The position numbers and the translations under genes are program-made. Positions 37,279 to 46,444 of a DNA stretch of 64,000 nt are shown one piece after another (position 1 is the stretch's first letter; each line of letters begins with the position of its first letter). Location of the stretch: positions 248,001 to 312,000 of the forward strand of contig WYDT01000008.1 in the NCBI GenBank assembly GCA_013122435.1. Direction: 5' to 3'. This stretch comes from Chloroflexi bacterium AL-N1 (GTDB lineage: Bacteria > Chloroflexota > Chloroflexia > Chloroflexales > Roseiflexaceae). The notes beneath the pieces are model-generated. The model worked only from the letters and a program-made list of their open reading frames with translations. It did not search any database and had not been told where the DNA came from.

Positions 37279-38790
37279 ATGTGTATACCATTCCTTCATT
37301 CACAACATGCTCGTCTTGCGACACTGGCTGAACAATGGCTCGAAGCAGGGGCCCATACCTTCAGTGTCTGGCATAATCATCAGATGTTGGCATGCTGGTC
37401 TGCCCAGGCGCCACTCGAACCAGCCACACTTATTGCACCAATCAGGATCGATGGTCAGGTCGTTGCCACACTACAGGTAGGAGGGCTCAACAGCACCCAC
37501 TCACAACAACGGCTGGAAGGCGATGCTACGCTCATTGCCCACATCCTCAAGCTAGAACAAGAAGTGCAGCAGCTGTCCACAGAATTGACCAACGTGCAAG
37601 ACCAAATGGTAGCGCTGTGTGATCTAGCCCAATCAACCCACAGCCACCTGGGTGTTAAAACCACACTCCAAACACTCACACACGAGATCGCCCGCCTGGT
37701 TCCTACAGAAAGTGTTGCCATTATTTTTGAGTCGCAGGTGACCTATCACCCTGAGACCCTCATTGAACCAACGGTACTGCTCGATTACTTTCGATTAGTG
37801 ATCGCGACTGGTCGTGAACTGATCTGGCAGATAGAAGATGGCATGTCGCTCCCAGCAGGCATCCACAGCCTCTCACTCATACCCATCTTGGTACAAGGGG
37901 AGATCAAAGCGGGCTTGGCCCTCATCAATCAACGCAATGCGTGGAAGGAGCACGGCAAGGTAAAGCTCCTGCGAGCTATCGCCAAACAGGCCGGTATCCA
38001 AATCGAACATGCACGCATGTATCAGGATATGCTGACACAAACCCGATTGCAGGCAGAAATGGATCTTGCACGGAAGGTGCAACTCCAATTGCTTCCCCAA
38101 ACCCCCCCGAAGATAGATGGCCTCGATATCGCCGCTACTGCACAACCAGCTTCTCTTATTGGTGGCGACTTCTACGATTTTATTGTGCGTCTGGATCGAC
38201 CAACCACGTTTACCGTGGGCGATGTGGCAGGAAAAGGGATGCCTGCCGCACTCATTATGGGGATGTTACACTCGATTATCCAACGCGCCGCGCGTTTTAT
38301 GCCATCACCAACACCTGCAGCCATTGTGCAACGTGCAAACGAGGACCTGTATGACGATTTCACCCAATTGGGCACGTTTGCCACAACGTTTATTGGTCAA
38401 TACGACACGCAAATCGGCATGCTTCACTATGCCAACGCAGGCCATGCGCCCGTTATTTTTTGCCCTGCCGGTGGCAAAGCTCGGCTTATCAATGCTGATG
38501 GGCCACCAATTGGCGTGATGCCTGCAAGTTCATGCATCGATCATCAACTCACATTTGGGCCTGAAGATATTCTGGTTGTAGCGACAGATGGCTTTAGCGA
38601 AGCCATGAACGATACAGAAGAAATCTTTGGTAATGACCGCTTGCTACGGCTTATCGAAGACTCGGCTGGCCTCTCCGCACCAGAGATTGCTGACCATCTT
38701 TCTCAAACCATTGCAGAATTCGCGATGGGCCGTGCACAATGTGACGATCAAACCCTGATGGTATTAAAAGGAGTGCGTCATGACCACTGA
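37279..38790 (+). CDS. SpoIIE (PP2C) phosphatase with N-terminal GAF-like region
   Basis: The 503-residue soluble protein has a variable N-terminus, a GAF-like segment (about residues 115-245, LCDLAQSTHSHLGVKTTLQT onward) and a SpoIIE domain from about 265: GGDFYDFIV, TVGDVAGKGMPAALIMG, YANAGHAPVIF, ATDGFSEAMND and CDDQTLMVLKG. It would dephosphorylate the STAS protein encoded just upstream. Its end overlaps the kinase gene by 11 bases. Confidence 0.92.
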   Translation: MCIPFLHSQHARLATLAEQWLEAGAHTFSVWHNHQMLACWSAQAPLEPATLIAPIRIDGQVVATLQVGGLNSTHSQQRLEGDATLIAHILKLEQEVQQLSTELTNVQDQMVALCDLAQSTHSHLGVKTTLQTLTHEIARLVPTESVAIIFESQVTYHPETLIEPTVLLDYFRLVIATGRELIWQIEDGMSLPAGIHSLSLIPILVQGEIKAGLALINQRNAWKEHGKVKLLRAIAKQAGIQIEHARMYQDMLTQTRLQAEMDLARKVQLQLLPQTPPKIDGLDIAATAQPASLIGGDFYDFIVRLDRPTTFTVGDVAGKGMPAALIMGMLHSIIQRAARFMPSPTPAAIVQRANEDLYDDFTQLGTFATTFIGQYDTQIGMLHYANAGHAPVIFCPAGGKARLINADGPPIGVMPASSCIDHQLTFGPEDILVVATDGFSEAMNDTEEIFGNDRLLRLIEDSAGLSAPEIADHLSQTIAEFAMGRAQCDDQTLMVLKGVRHDH

Positions 38791-39247
38791 TATCGTCATT
38801 AAACTCCAGCTGCCTGCGGCGTATCATCATCTCAGTATTCTTGAAACACCCATCAAGACCTTGCTCGATCAGGTTAAACACCACAGCGACTGTGCTACTA
38901 TAGCCTACAATATACAGCTAGCCCTGCACGAGATTTGTGTCAATATCGTTGATCACGCGTATAAGGGTATGACAGGGGGACAGATCGGAATCACGCTCAC
39001 ACTACACCCCGACACCGTCTGTTTTGTGGCAGAGGTGTGTGACACTGGATGCACCTTTGATCCATCTCAGGTACCACAACCAGACCCACAAGAACCACAG
39101 GTCCGTGGGTACGGCTTGTTCCTGGCCAAACACTTAATGGACGAGGTGACCTACACAGCCCTTCCTGAGGAAAATCGTTGGCACCTGGTGAAGCATTTAG
39201 CGACGTCAAACCGTGCGAAGGAACATCACAGCGATACTATGACATAG
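38780..39247 (+). CDS. RsbW-like serine kinase/anti-sigma factor
   Basis: The 155-residue GHKL ATPase has the N box LALHEICVNIVDHAYKG, a G1-like VCDTGCTFDPSQVP and the G2 loop GYGLFLAKHLMDEV. It starts inside the end of the phosphatase gene, giving translational coupling. It would phosphorylate the STAS protein at 36890 and bind an unknown partner. No sigma gene of the sigma-B class is adjacent. Confidence 0.88.
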   Translation: MTTDIVIKLQLPAAYHHLSILETPIKTLLDQVKHHSDCATIAYNIQLALHEICVNIVDHAYKGMTGGQIGITLTLHPDTVCFVAEVCDTGCTFDPSQVPQPDPQEPQVRGYGLFLAKHLMDEVTYTALPEENRWHLVKHLATSNRAKEHHSDTMT

Positions 39248-39325
39248 CATTAGCACAATCTTCTTGCCAGTCAGTGTGTACCCTATTATCATGGTTAGCT
39301 GATTTCCACAGGCAGGATTTGAGGA

Positions 39326-39901
39326 ATGACCACACCACCTGAACAATGGATCACGGCAGAAGATGATTTCGTTCTCGATCAGCAAAGCGATTCAAAACTT
39401 GCATATTACGATGGAATCATTGTGGCGCAGGCTGGATCAACAGCACACTATAATCTGATTGTCACTAATCTTATCGGTCATGTATACCCACAAACCCAGC
39501 AAAATGGCTGCCGTATCTTCCCCGGTGACATGCGCGTACAGGCCATTGATCAGCGTATCTACACCTACCCTGATCTGACTATTGTTTGTGCCACACCCCC
39601 ATATACTGAACCAAACGAAATGACACTCATTAACCCTACCGTCATTATTGAGAGCCTCTCACCATCTACCGAAACGCACGACCGCAAAGAAACATTTCTC
39701 TACTATCGCACGAGCACCTCGCTCCAGGAATATATTCTTATTGCCCAACACACTCCCTATGTACAGCGCCACACATGCCAAACACCCCGCTTCTGGCATA
39801 TCCATCTCGCTGACTTAATTGTAGATCAAATCACCTTAGAAACAATTGGGTGTACAATACGACTACATACCTATACAGGTATTGACTTTTCAGATTCGTA
39901 G
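39326..39901 (+). CDS. Uma2-family (DUF820) restriction endonuclease-fold protein
   Basis: The 191-residue protein shows the Uma2 pattern: an early acidic YYDGIIVAQAGST (usually E...G), YPDLTIVC, NPTVIIESLSPSTE and YRTSTSLQEYILI. The family has a PD-(D/E)xK nuclease fold and is highly expanded in cyanobacteria and Chloroflexota; its role is unsettled. The usual DRGEKF segment reads DRKETF here, so the lysine position is altered. Confidence 0.88.
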   Translation: MTTPPEQWITAEDDFVLDQQSDSKLAYYDGIIVAQAGSTAHYNLIVTNLIGHVYPQTQQNGCRIFPGDMRVQAIDQRIYTYPDLTIVCATPPYTEPNEMTLINPTVIIESLSPSTETHDRKETFLYYRTSTSLQEYILIAQHTPYVQRHTCQTPRFWHIHLADLIVDQITLETIGCTIRLHTYTGIDFSDS

Positions 39902-39922
39902 TGTGCCGTTGGAGAAAACCAG

Positions 39923-40681
39923 ATGAGTTCTGTCAATTTTGCATTGCTGGCCGAGCGATTCTGTGAACCAGGTGTTCAGGCTATTGCGCTTATGGGAAGC
40001 CATGCACGAGGTGATGCTGGACCGTTTAGCGATATCGATCTGGTGCGCTTCTGGTCAACGAATGATCTGCCCCAGACCGCAACACACCTGATTGCAGATC
40101 ACTTTGTGGTTATAACAAATGAAGGACCACAAACAGCAGAGACCTGGTTCACTGAACCACACAAAGTTGTGAAAAGTATTCGAAGTGTGTTAGATGCACA
40201 ACCACTGTGTGACCCCAAAGGACTTATCGCAACATTTCAGCAACGCGCTGCTTCTTTCGTATGGGATGAGCAGATGCAACAACGTGCTAATGAGTATGCA
40301 AGTATTCAGATGGTTGGATGGATCGAAGAGGCCCAAAAAGCATTAGAAGGACTTAAACGAAACGATGTTGGTCGATTACTCAACGGCAAACATGGCCTTT
40401 CGTGGGGATTACTTGATGTTGTGTTCGTACAGAGGGGCATCATGATTGGAAGCGATAACACCATCTATGAGGCCGTAACCAGTGCGATGGGCCAAGCTTC
40501 GCAATGGACACGCCTCAGTCGACAGGCTTTTGGCATTGATCGACTTTCGCTGATTGATGAAGTAAAGGCCGGGCTGGAACTATACATACTTACTGCTCAG
40601 ATGTTGGATCATATCTTTACAGCACAAGACCGCGTGATGATTCGCGAAGTTGTCCGGCGTATTAAGGGGGAACTTGGTTGA
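39923..40681 (+). CDS. Nucleotidyltransferase-fold protein
   Basis: The 252-residue protein begins with an NTase domain (about residues 1-100) carrying GSHARGDAGPFSDIDLVRFW, which is the GS...DxD active-site pattern. The remaining 150 residues are mostly helical. The fold occurs in aminoglycoside adenylyltransferases and MNT/HEPN toxin-antitoxin enzymes; nothing here decides between them, and no HEPN gene is adjacent. It follows Uma2 by 21 bases. Confidence 0.75.
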   Translation: MSSVNFALLAERFCEPGVQAIALMGSHARGDAGPFSDIDLVRFWSTNDLPQTATHLIADHFVVITNEGPQTAETWFTEPHKVVKSIRSVLDAQPLCDPKGLIATFQQRAASFVWDEQMQQRANEYASIQMVGWIEEAQKALEGLKRNDVGRLLNGKHGLSWGLLDVVFVQRGIMIGSDNTIYEAVTSAMGQASQWTRLSRQAFGIDRLSLIDEVKAGLELYILTAQMLDHIFTAQDRVMIREVVRRIKGELG

Positions 40682-40703
40682 AAGGGAATGAAGGGCTAAA
40701 CAT

Positions 40704-40738
40704 AAGTGGAGCAAGTTGACGAGCAGAGCGCTCCACTT
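40704..40738. terminator. Hairpin between convergent genes
   Basis: AAGTGGAGC (40704-40712) and GCTCCACTT (40730-40738) form a nine-bp perfect stem between the ends of the nucleotidyltransferase and aminopeptidase genes. It could serve both directions. Confidence 0.65.
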
Positions 40739-40765
40739 TGTAAAGAACGTAAAACATCAGGCTTC

Positions 40766-41869
40766 TCACACCTGAAACTGTCCATCCTTATAAAACAGAT
40801 CACCATCAACTAGGATTTCGCTTTCCTGCCGCATGTCGCAGATAAAATCCCAGTGGACACTTGACTCGTTGACACTACCCGTCTCTGGGTACCCCGCTCC
40901 AACAGCCATGTGAAGCGTACCACCGATCTTTTCGTCGTAAAGGATGCTCTTGGTGAAGCGATTGATTCCATAGTTCGTGCCGACCGCAAACTCACCCAGG
41001 TATCGCGCACCGGCATCACTATCAAGCTGACTCAGCAGATACGCCTCACCTTTTCGCGCACGCGCCTGCACAATCTTGCCATCTTTGAACTCAAACTCTA
41101 CACCATCGACCTCACGCCCACCACGAATTGCCGGATAGGTAAAATGTACCCAGCCGTTGACAGACTCCTCTACTGGCCCGGTAAAGATCTCACCGCTGGG
41201 CATATTTTTCTTCCCATCTGAGTTGATAAATGTACGACCTTCGATAGAGAGTGTCATCTCGATGTGTGGTCCACGCACAACCACCTCGCGCTTGCCCTTG
41301 AGCCAATCAACCAGACGCTGCTGAGTGCAGTGTACGTCTTGCCAGCAACTCACCGGATCAGGTTGATCGGCAAAGGTCGCTGCATACACAAAATCTTCGT
41401 ACTCCGACAGACTCATGTCGGCATCCTGTGCATACGCTGGACACGGATACTGCGTTCCCACCCAGCGTAAACTCCCAGCGGCTGACCGTTGCCTGATCTT
41501 TTCTTGTAGCGGGCGACGTGCGTTCTGCGCCATTTGTGTTCGACGTGGATCAATACTGGTCAGGCTACGTGTGTTAGACGCTGCTCGAATACTCATTATC
41601 ACATCCACTTGATCATATGTAATCTGTTCAGATGGTGAGATCCATTGTAGCTGGCTGTCACTCGCCTCGCGTAGCACGATCTCATTTAGTTCATCGGTGT
41701 GCAACAAGATTGTTGGATGAGCACCCACCTGTATCACCTGACGTGCAACTTCCTGAACCAATGGGAGCGCCAGAACATGACCGTTGATCAAGACCCAATC
41801 TTCGGGTTGCACTTCAACCGAATAACCAACTAATATCTCGGCCAATTTAGTAACACGTGGATCTGCCAT
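40766..41869 (-). CDS. M29-family metallo-aminopeptidase (AmpS/PepS-like)
   Basis: The start at 41869 is chosen because GAGGAG lies nine bases before it and inside the longer frame. The 367-residue product has the M29 features EGRTFINSDGKKNMPSGEIF, VNGWVHFTYPAI and DEKIGGTLHMAVG followed by SSVHWDFICDM, which supply glutamate and histidine metal ligands. The enzyme removes N-terminal residues from peptides in the cytoplasm. It may use peptides released by the wall-degrading enzymes, but it is not linked to that cluster. Confidence 0.92.
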   Translation of the reverse strand: MADPRVTKLAEILVGYSVEVQPEDWVLINGHVLALPLVQEVARQVIQVGAHPTILLHTDELNEIVLREASDSQLQWISPSEQITYDQVDVIMSIRAASNTRSLTSIDPRRTQMAQNARRPLQEKIRQRSAAGSLRWVGTQYPCPAYAQDADMSLSEYEDFVYAATFADQPDPVSCWQDVHCTQQRLVDWLKGKREVVVRGPHIEMTLSIEGRTFINSDGKKNMPSGEIFTGPVEESVNGWVHFTYPAIRGGREVDGVEFEFKDGKIVQARARKGEAYLLSQLDSDAGARYLGEFAVGTNYGINRFTKSILYDEKIGGTLHMAVGAGYPETGSVNESSVHWDFICDMRQESEILVDGDLFYKDGQFQV

Positions 41870-41927
41870 ACAAAAATACTCCTCACTCATTATGTCTTAA
41901 GATGTCGGCTAGTGTACCATAAGTATT

Positions 41928-41959
41928 TGAGAGGTGCATGGCGGGAAGCACCTCTCAAT
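41928..41959 (-). terminator. Terminator hairpin after the DUF4097 operon
   Basis: TTGAGAGGTGC (41928-41938) and GCACCTCTCAA (41949-41959) form an 11-bp perfect stem with a 10-base loop, 21 bases past the last stop codon of the minus-strand operon. The following tail has only a weak T tract. Confidence 0.7.
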
Positions 41960-41979
41960 ATCGTAATGATAAACCGACA

Positions 41980-43833
41980 TTAGCCCAGTGCATCAAGCAG
42001 CATATCGCCTTCTTCAGGTGAAATACGACCCTCAGCGACCATCTGCAAAATGGCAGCACGTTCTTCTTCGATATTCACTGGTGGTGTTGCCACATGTGTT
42101 TGTTGCTCCATGGCAAGATTGATAGTTGCGTCTGTTGCGGCATGGGGCAACTCTGTCTCTTCACCAGATGAAGACGACATTGGTGGTACGGGTGGGGTCG
42201 GCGGCGTAGGCGGTGTGGGCGGGATCGGTGGATTCGGTGGTATTACCCCCATACCTGCAATGGCACGTTCAACGGCTGCCATGGCGCCACTTACACCTTC
42301 CTGAGCCGCTTGCCGTGCCTGCTCTTTGATACGTTCTAATCGTGCAGGGTCAAACTCCCATTCACGATCATTGACGCGAAAACGAACCCGTGACTTTCCA
42401 CGGCCATAGCGCTCTGCTCGCTCCTGTGAACGTCGTACACGCTCTTGTGTTTTCTGATGACGTTCACCCATCCGCTGGCGTACTCGCTCGGCACGCTCTT
42501 GAGAGCGTCGTGCGCGTTTCTCTGCTTCCCGACGACGTTCTTCCGCCCGTTTACGTGCACGTGCTGACCATTTATCTGCCTTGGTTGACCATTCTTTATG
42601 CTTGCCCTTCCCCCAATCACCAAACAGCGCTTCCATCTCACGACCCAATTCCTCACCCATCCGTCCCATCTCTTCACCAAATTCTTCACCCATCCGCCCG
42701 ATCTCTTCACCCATCCGTCCCATTTCTTCACCGAACTGTTCCCAACCAGCGAAAGAGGAGCTTGATGAACGCGGTGTACTGCTACCACGTAGTTCCAAAT
42801 CACCACCTACCATCAAATCTAATTGTGCCGATCCCTCACCATACACAATGGCAGAAAGATCACCAGGCGCAGAAACAAAATGCGCTCCAGACACATCCCC
42901 ATCAACTGTCGCGCGAATCGTCACATTTGGTTCATCAGGTAGCTCGATCTCTGCATCACCACCAATCGTTGCCTGCGACACACTGTCAGGAGGAAAGGTG
43001 CCAAGCAAGATCGCATCGCCCCCGACAGTCCCAACCGACCAGCTACCACTTAATGATTGGAGCTTTGCATCACCGCCGATGTTGCTCACCGTGACACTGC
43101 CCGTCACGTTCACGACTTCACAATCACTACCGGCGCTGCCAAGTTTTACGGTATCAGTGATATGTGAAATCTCCACGTCACCACCGACAGAGCCAATATG
43201 TACACTAGCGGCATTGGCTACTTCGCAATCACCACCGACAGAGCCACCAACAATCACCGTCTGTTCAGCGCCGCGCACTGCCAGACCGCCACCGATCTCG
43301 CCATAATGAAAGGTGTCACCGACAACACCTACTTCACAATCACCGTGGACAGAACGCACAATAAGAGAGGCAACATTATTAATCTCCAGATCGCCACCGA
43401 CTTCCTCGATTTCAACCGCACCGACATTCGAAACATTTACATCACCTTCGATACGACCTTGAGTCGTTAGAGAATCGGCTTCTTCTATATCTACATCTCC
43501 ACTAATATCACCTAACCACACTGCCTCGGTCATGGCCTTAATCTCTACATCACCATGAACGCTGGTCAGGGACAGTGATTGCCCACCGTCGATAGTCACA
43601 TCGCCACTCACCGCTTCAATAAGCATATCGGTATTACCCGGAACATGGATGAGCAGATTATCAGAGATATCGCTGACAATAACTCCCTCACCTTCAGGAT
43701 TTGCTGCCTGAATCACGGCGTCTGTCTCGATTCCTATCACGTGTTCGTCCCACACACGAACCTCAATATCGCCACTACAGTTGGTGATGGTCAATCGGGG
43801 AATCTCACCAACTGGGAATGTTTGCTGTGCCAT
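41980..43833 (-). CDS. DUF4097 beta-repeat protein with coiled-coil, proline-rich segment and C-terminal SHOCT-like motif
   Basis: ATG 43833 follows GGAGG by seven bases. Residues 1-350 are a repetitive beta region of the DUF4097/DUF2807 type with a period near 20 residues (SVGGDVEIS, SVGGDCEVAN and similar). Residues about 360-410 repeat MGEE(I/F/L)GR. Residues about 410-490 are a very basic, Arg/Glu-rich helix. A PPTPPTPPTPP segment precedes the C-terminal 30 residues, ILQMVAEGRISPEEGDMLL. No signal peptide is seen. LiaX and YvlB of Firmicutes combine a similar helical motif with DUF4097 in envelope-stress responses, so such a role is inferred. Confidence 0.82.
   Translation of the reverse strand: MAQQTFPVGEIPRLTITNCSGDIEVRVWDEHVIGIETDAVIQAANPEGEGVIVSDISDNLLIHVPGNTDMLIEAVSGDVTIDGGQSLSLTSVHGDVEIKAMTEAVWLGDISGDVDIEEADSLTTQGRIEGDVNVSNVGAVEIEEVGGDLEINNVASLIVRSVHGDCEVGVVGDTFHYGEIGGGLAVRGAEQTVIVGGSVGGDCEVANAASVHIGSVGGDVEISHITDTVKLGSAGSDCEVVNVTGSVTVSNIGGDAKLQSLSGSWSVGTVGGDAILLGTFPPDSVSQATIGGDAEIELPDEPNVTIRATVDGDVSGAHFVSAPGDLSAIVYGEGSAQLDLMVGGDLELRGSSTPRSSSSSFAGWEQFGEEMGRMGEEIGRMGEEFGEEMGRMGEELGREMEALFGDWGKGKHKEWSTKADKWSARARKRAEERRREAEKRARRSQERAERVRQRMGERHQKTQERVRRSQERAERYGRGKSRVRFRVNDREWEFDPARLERIKEQARQAAQEGVSGAMAAVERAIAGMGVIPPNPPIPPTPPTPPTPPVPPMSSSSGEETELPHAATDATINLAMEQQTHVATPPVNIEEERAAILQMVAEGRISPEEGDMLLDALG
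42651..42735 (-). repeat. Short in-gene repeats coding MGEE units
   Basis: TCACCCATCCGNCC recurs at 42653, 42686 and 42707 within about 85 bases and codes the repeated GRMGEE peptide of the DUF4097 protein. Confidence 0.6.
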
Positions 43834-43899
43834 ATGGGTACCTCCATACAAGGGATTACGAGAGGGACATCACCGAGATGCCCTGTTCTACACTATGCG

Positions 43900-44271
43900 T
43901 TATTCAACAAAAATTTCGATTCGTTCGCCTTCTTCCAGATCCTGCATTTCAAAAACACGTCCTGTGACGCCGCTGTCAATTGAACGCAGGAGTTGCTCGG
44001 CTGCCACATTGCTACCACGAGGAACAAAACGTGCACCCAGTTTGATCCCAACATTGAGCAGACCAATGGGAATGGTGACATTCATTTTGTAACGATGGGT
44101 GCTGAGATCGGTCACACGTACCCGTATCGACCGTGGCGTTGGGGGTGTATCCATTTTGGTGCGCTGAACATTCTCGCGCAATGCCTCAAAAAGTCGACTG
44201 CCTTCTTCAGCACTAATCTGTCCACTTTCGACCATCTCAAGAATGCGTAAGCTCTCATCCGAGGGTGTCAT
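43900..44271 (-). CDS. SHOCT-like motif protein of the DUF2089/DUF4097 operon
   Basis: The start at 44271 has GGAG seven bases upstream; the longer frame to 44298 lacks a site. The 123-residue product begins with a short helical motif, ILEMVESGQISAEEGSRLF, and continues with a compact alpha/beta part (IRVRVTDLSTHRYKMNVTIP, ending in ERIEIFVE). The motif is the same type as the C-terminus of the neighbour at 41980. No enzyme signature is visible. It is probably cytoplasmic. Confidence 0.75.
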   Translation of the reverse strand: MTPSDESLRILEMVESGQISAEEGSRLFEALRENVQRTKMDTPPTPRSIRVRVTDLSTHRYKMNVTIPIGLLNVGIKLGARFVPRGSNVAAEQLLRSIDSGVTGRVFEMQDLEEGERIEIFVE

Positions 44272-44297
44272 AAAGCTGCTCCATATTCCGTGTAGCA

Positions 44298-44660
44298 CTA
44301 CGTCTTGAGTAGTTTCATGGCCTCTTCGACTGAGATCTCTTTCGACGCCAGACGATCAAGCACCGTTCGTCGATCAGCGCGATGCCCATCCAGCGGAACA
44401 CCATACCCCAGGGCGGTTACAATGTCGTCAAGACGGCTGCGCGCTGTGTTATAGGCCACTTTGAGATCGCTCGCAACACCGTTGATATTGCCACGATTCT
44501 TGACGAGTAGCTCTACAAATTCAAGTTGATCGCGGTTGAGATGACCCAGCCAACCAAGCGTAAACTTTCCTTCAATCGCTACATCGCACTCCTCACACTC
44601 GAGGCGCGTCACACACAATGCGCCAGTACAGATTGGACATGTTGTTGGTAAGGGATGCAT
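44298..44660 (-). CDS. DUF2089 zinc-ribbon/HTH regulator
   Basis: The 120-residue protein starts with a zinc ribbon (CPIC and CEEC, residues about 8-29) and continues with a sigma-like HTH, LNRDQLEFVELLVKNRGNIN followed by VASDLKVAYNTARSRLDDIV, which is the DUF2089 pattern. The last 20 residues, LASKEISVEEAMKLLKT, resemble the motif found in the next two genes. It is probably the transcriptional regulator of this operon. Confidence 0.88.
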   Translation of the reverse strand: MHPLPTTCPICTGALCVTRLECEECDVAIEGKFTLGWLGHLNRDQLEFVELLVKNRGNINGVASDLKVAYNTARSRLDDIVTALGYGVPLDGHRADRRTVLDRLASKEISVEEAMKLLKT

Positions 44661-44693
44661 ATACTCTCCTTTAGTATGTTCAAATGAAAGACG

Positions 44694-45482
44694 TTAATAT
44701 TGACCTAAAAGTGCACGCTGTTTCGCAATGCGCTCACAATATGCGAAGACCGCCCACCCTACAATAAAATACACGAGCGAATGGGTTATGAGCCAGATGA
44801 GACTCCCATCGGCCCACACAGCACCAAGAGACTGCCCCTCAATCATGACATCACGCAATACAATGATGCCTTGCGTTGTAGGCATGGTCAGGGCAAAGGC
44901 TTCTAACCAATCGGGAAGTTGATCAACTGGCAACAATGCGCCATTCAAAAACAAAAGGGCGTTCTGAAAGAGATTTGCCAGTGACTCAGAATGCTTGAAA
45001 ATGAGGGTTGCACCACCAATGATAAAACCAAACCCAAACAACCCCACCAGCGTAATGACAAAGACAGGCAGCCCTTCCCAGCGAAGTGGTAGCGGAATAC
45101 CAAGGGCAAGGACCAACACACCACCCATAACGACAACCATAATCGTTGTGGTAAGGAGATTTGCAACGGTACGACCCAATAGCAAGAGGGCTGGCCTGAC
45201 CGGGCTCATATACATCTGCTCAAGGGTACCCACCTGAGTTTCCTCACGGAGGTCCCAACTCATGTTTGAGACAGCACTTGAAGCATAAAACCAGACCATA
45301 TATCCCAGAAGCGTAGCTGACAGTTGTTCAGGTTGTAGCTCACCACCACCCATAAAATAGCTGATACCAATAAATATAAAGGCTAGAGTAAGCAACTGGA
45401 TCAAGAGATCAAATTTGTAGCTCCATATCAGCAATATACCCTTATGCATTTCATTGATTGTTGTGAGTGTTGCAATATACAT
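44694..45482 (-). CDS. ABC-2 type transporter permease
   Basis: The 262-residue membrane protein has about six hydrophobic helices and the ABC-2 pattern (WDLREETQVGTLEQMYMSPV, NALLFLNGALLPVDQLPDWL). It is an exporter permease paired with the ATPase gene four bases upstream. The substrate is unknown; lipid, peptide or drug export are the common options. Confidence 0.9.
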   Translation of the reverse strand: MYIATLTTINEMHKGILLIWSYKFDLLIQLLTLAFIFIGISYFMGGGELQPEQLSATLLGYMVWFYASSAVSNMSWDLREETQVGTLEQMYMSPVRPALLLLGRTVANLLTTTIMVVVMGGVLVLALGIPLPLRWEGLPVFVITLVGLFGFGFIIGGATLIFKHSESLANLFQNALLFLNGALLPVDQLPDWLEAFALTMPTTQGIIVLRDVMIEGQSLGAVWADGSLIWLITHSLVYFIVGWAVFAYCERIAKQRALLGQY

Positions 45483-45486
45483 AGGC

Positions 45487-46428
45487 TCAGTGCTCCTCTA
45501 CAAGACGGACAAAAATCTCTTCAAGATCTGGCTCAGTACGGACAACACTAACCAGTGGCAGTCCTAAGCCACGGACATGTCCAATCACATCGTAGAGCGC
45601 TTCCTGGCCTTGCAGCGCACCGCTCAAAACAGTTTCGCCATTCGCTTCCAGCACCTGCATCCCGTTGAGCCATGGTGGTCGATGTCCATTGAGATGTCCC
45701 CGCATACGGATCTGATAAAATTCTTGTTGGAAAATGTCCAACAATTCTGACACAGGCTGATCAGCAATCAGTTTGCCCTGACGCATGATGGCAATACGGT
45801 CGCACAATTCCTCAGCCATATCCAGTTGATGTGTGGTCAATACGACAGTTTTGCCCTGCTCACGCGCCAAACGATTCACCCACCACTTAACAGTGCGCGA
45901 CGCCTGGACATCAAGCCCCAGCGTCGGTTCATCAAGCAGCACAATCGGCGGATCAGCGATCAGTGCTGAAGCAATAGCGACCTTCTGCTGCATACCCCGC
46001 GAAAACGTCCCGACTGGATCATTGCGGCGCTCCCAGAGATCCAGTTCCGTGAGTAATTGTTCGGCCCGCTGTTTGAGACTCTTGCCATGAGATCCTTTGA
46101 GGCGGCCAAAGTACATCAGGTTTTGCCACGAGGAAAGCCGCCAGTAGATGTTGCGTGCACCTTCAAGAACCACACCGATCTGACGCATCGCATGGCGGCG
46201 AGACCGCACAACATTGTGGCCATTCAGCAAGACTTGCCCAGTACTTGATTGAACTAACCCACAAATCATTTTGATGGTGGTGGTTTTCCCGGCACCATTT
46301 GGCCCAAGAAAGCCAAGGACTTGTCCGGTCTGTATAGAAAGACTTAAAGCATCTACAGCTTTTACAGACCCACTGTTCCGTTTCGCATAGGTCTTACTCA
46401 GATGGTCAATCTCAATTGCTATATCCAT
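45487..46428 (-). CDS. ABC transporter ATP-binding protein
   Basis: The start at 46428 follows GAGGGAG and removes 41 residues of an unlikely extension. The 313-residue ATPase has Walker A GFLGPNGAGKTTTIKM, Q loop region, signature SRGMQQKVAIASALI, Walker B PIVLLDEPTLGLD and the switch VVLTTHQLDMAEEL. The C-terminal 80 residues are the extra domain usual in drug/lipid-export ATPases. It works with the ABC-2 permease downstream. Confidence 0.93.
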   Translation of the reverse strand: MDIAIEIDHLSKTYAKRNSGSVKAVDALSLSIQTGQVLGFLGPNGAGKTTTIKMICGLVQSSTGQVLLNGHNVVRSRRHAMRQIGVVLEGARNIYWRLSSWQNLMYFGRLKGSHGKSLKQRAEQLLTELDLWERRNDPVGTFSRGMQQKVAIASALIADPPIVLLDEPTLGLDVQASRTVKWWVNRLAREQGKTVVLTTHQLDMAEELCDRIAIMRQGKLIADQPVSELLDIFQQEFYQIRMRGHLNGHRPPWLNGMQVLEANGETVLSGALQGQEALYDVIGHVRGLGLPLVSVVRTEPDLEEIFVRLVEEH

Positions 46429-46444
46429 AGCTCCCTCGTAACGT

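Noticed and set aside
39326-40681. Uma2 plus nucleotidyltransferase as a toxin-antitoxin or defence pair
   Set aside because: They are adjacent and co-directional, but no HEPN partner, antitoxin-like gene or other defence gene is present; adjacency alone is too weak.
42581-43306. A 241-codon plus-strand frame antisense to the DUF4097 gene, rich in Ser/Pro/Thr
   Set aside because: It is the complement of the repetitive GGDVE-type coding sequence and has no start signal.
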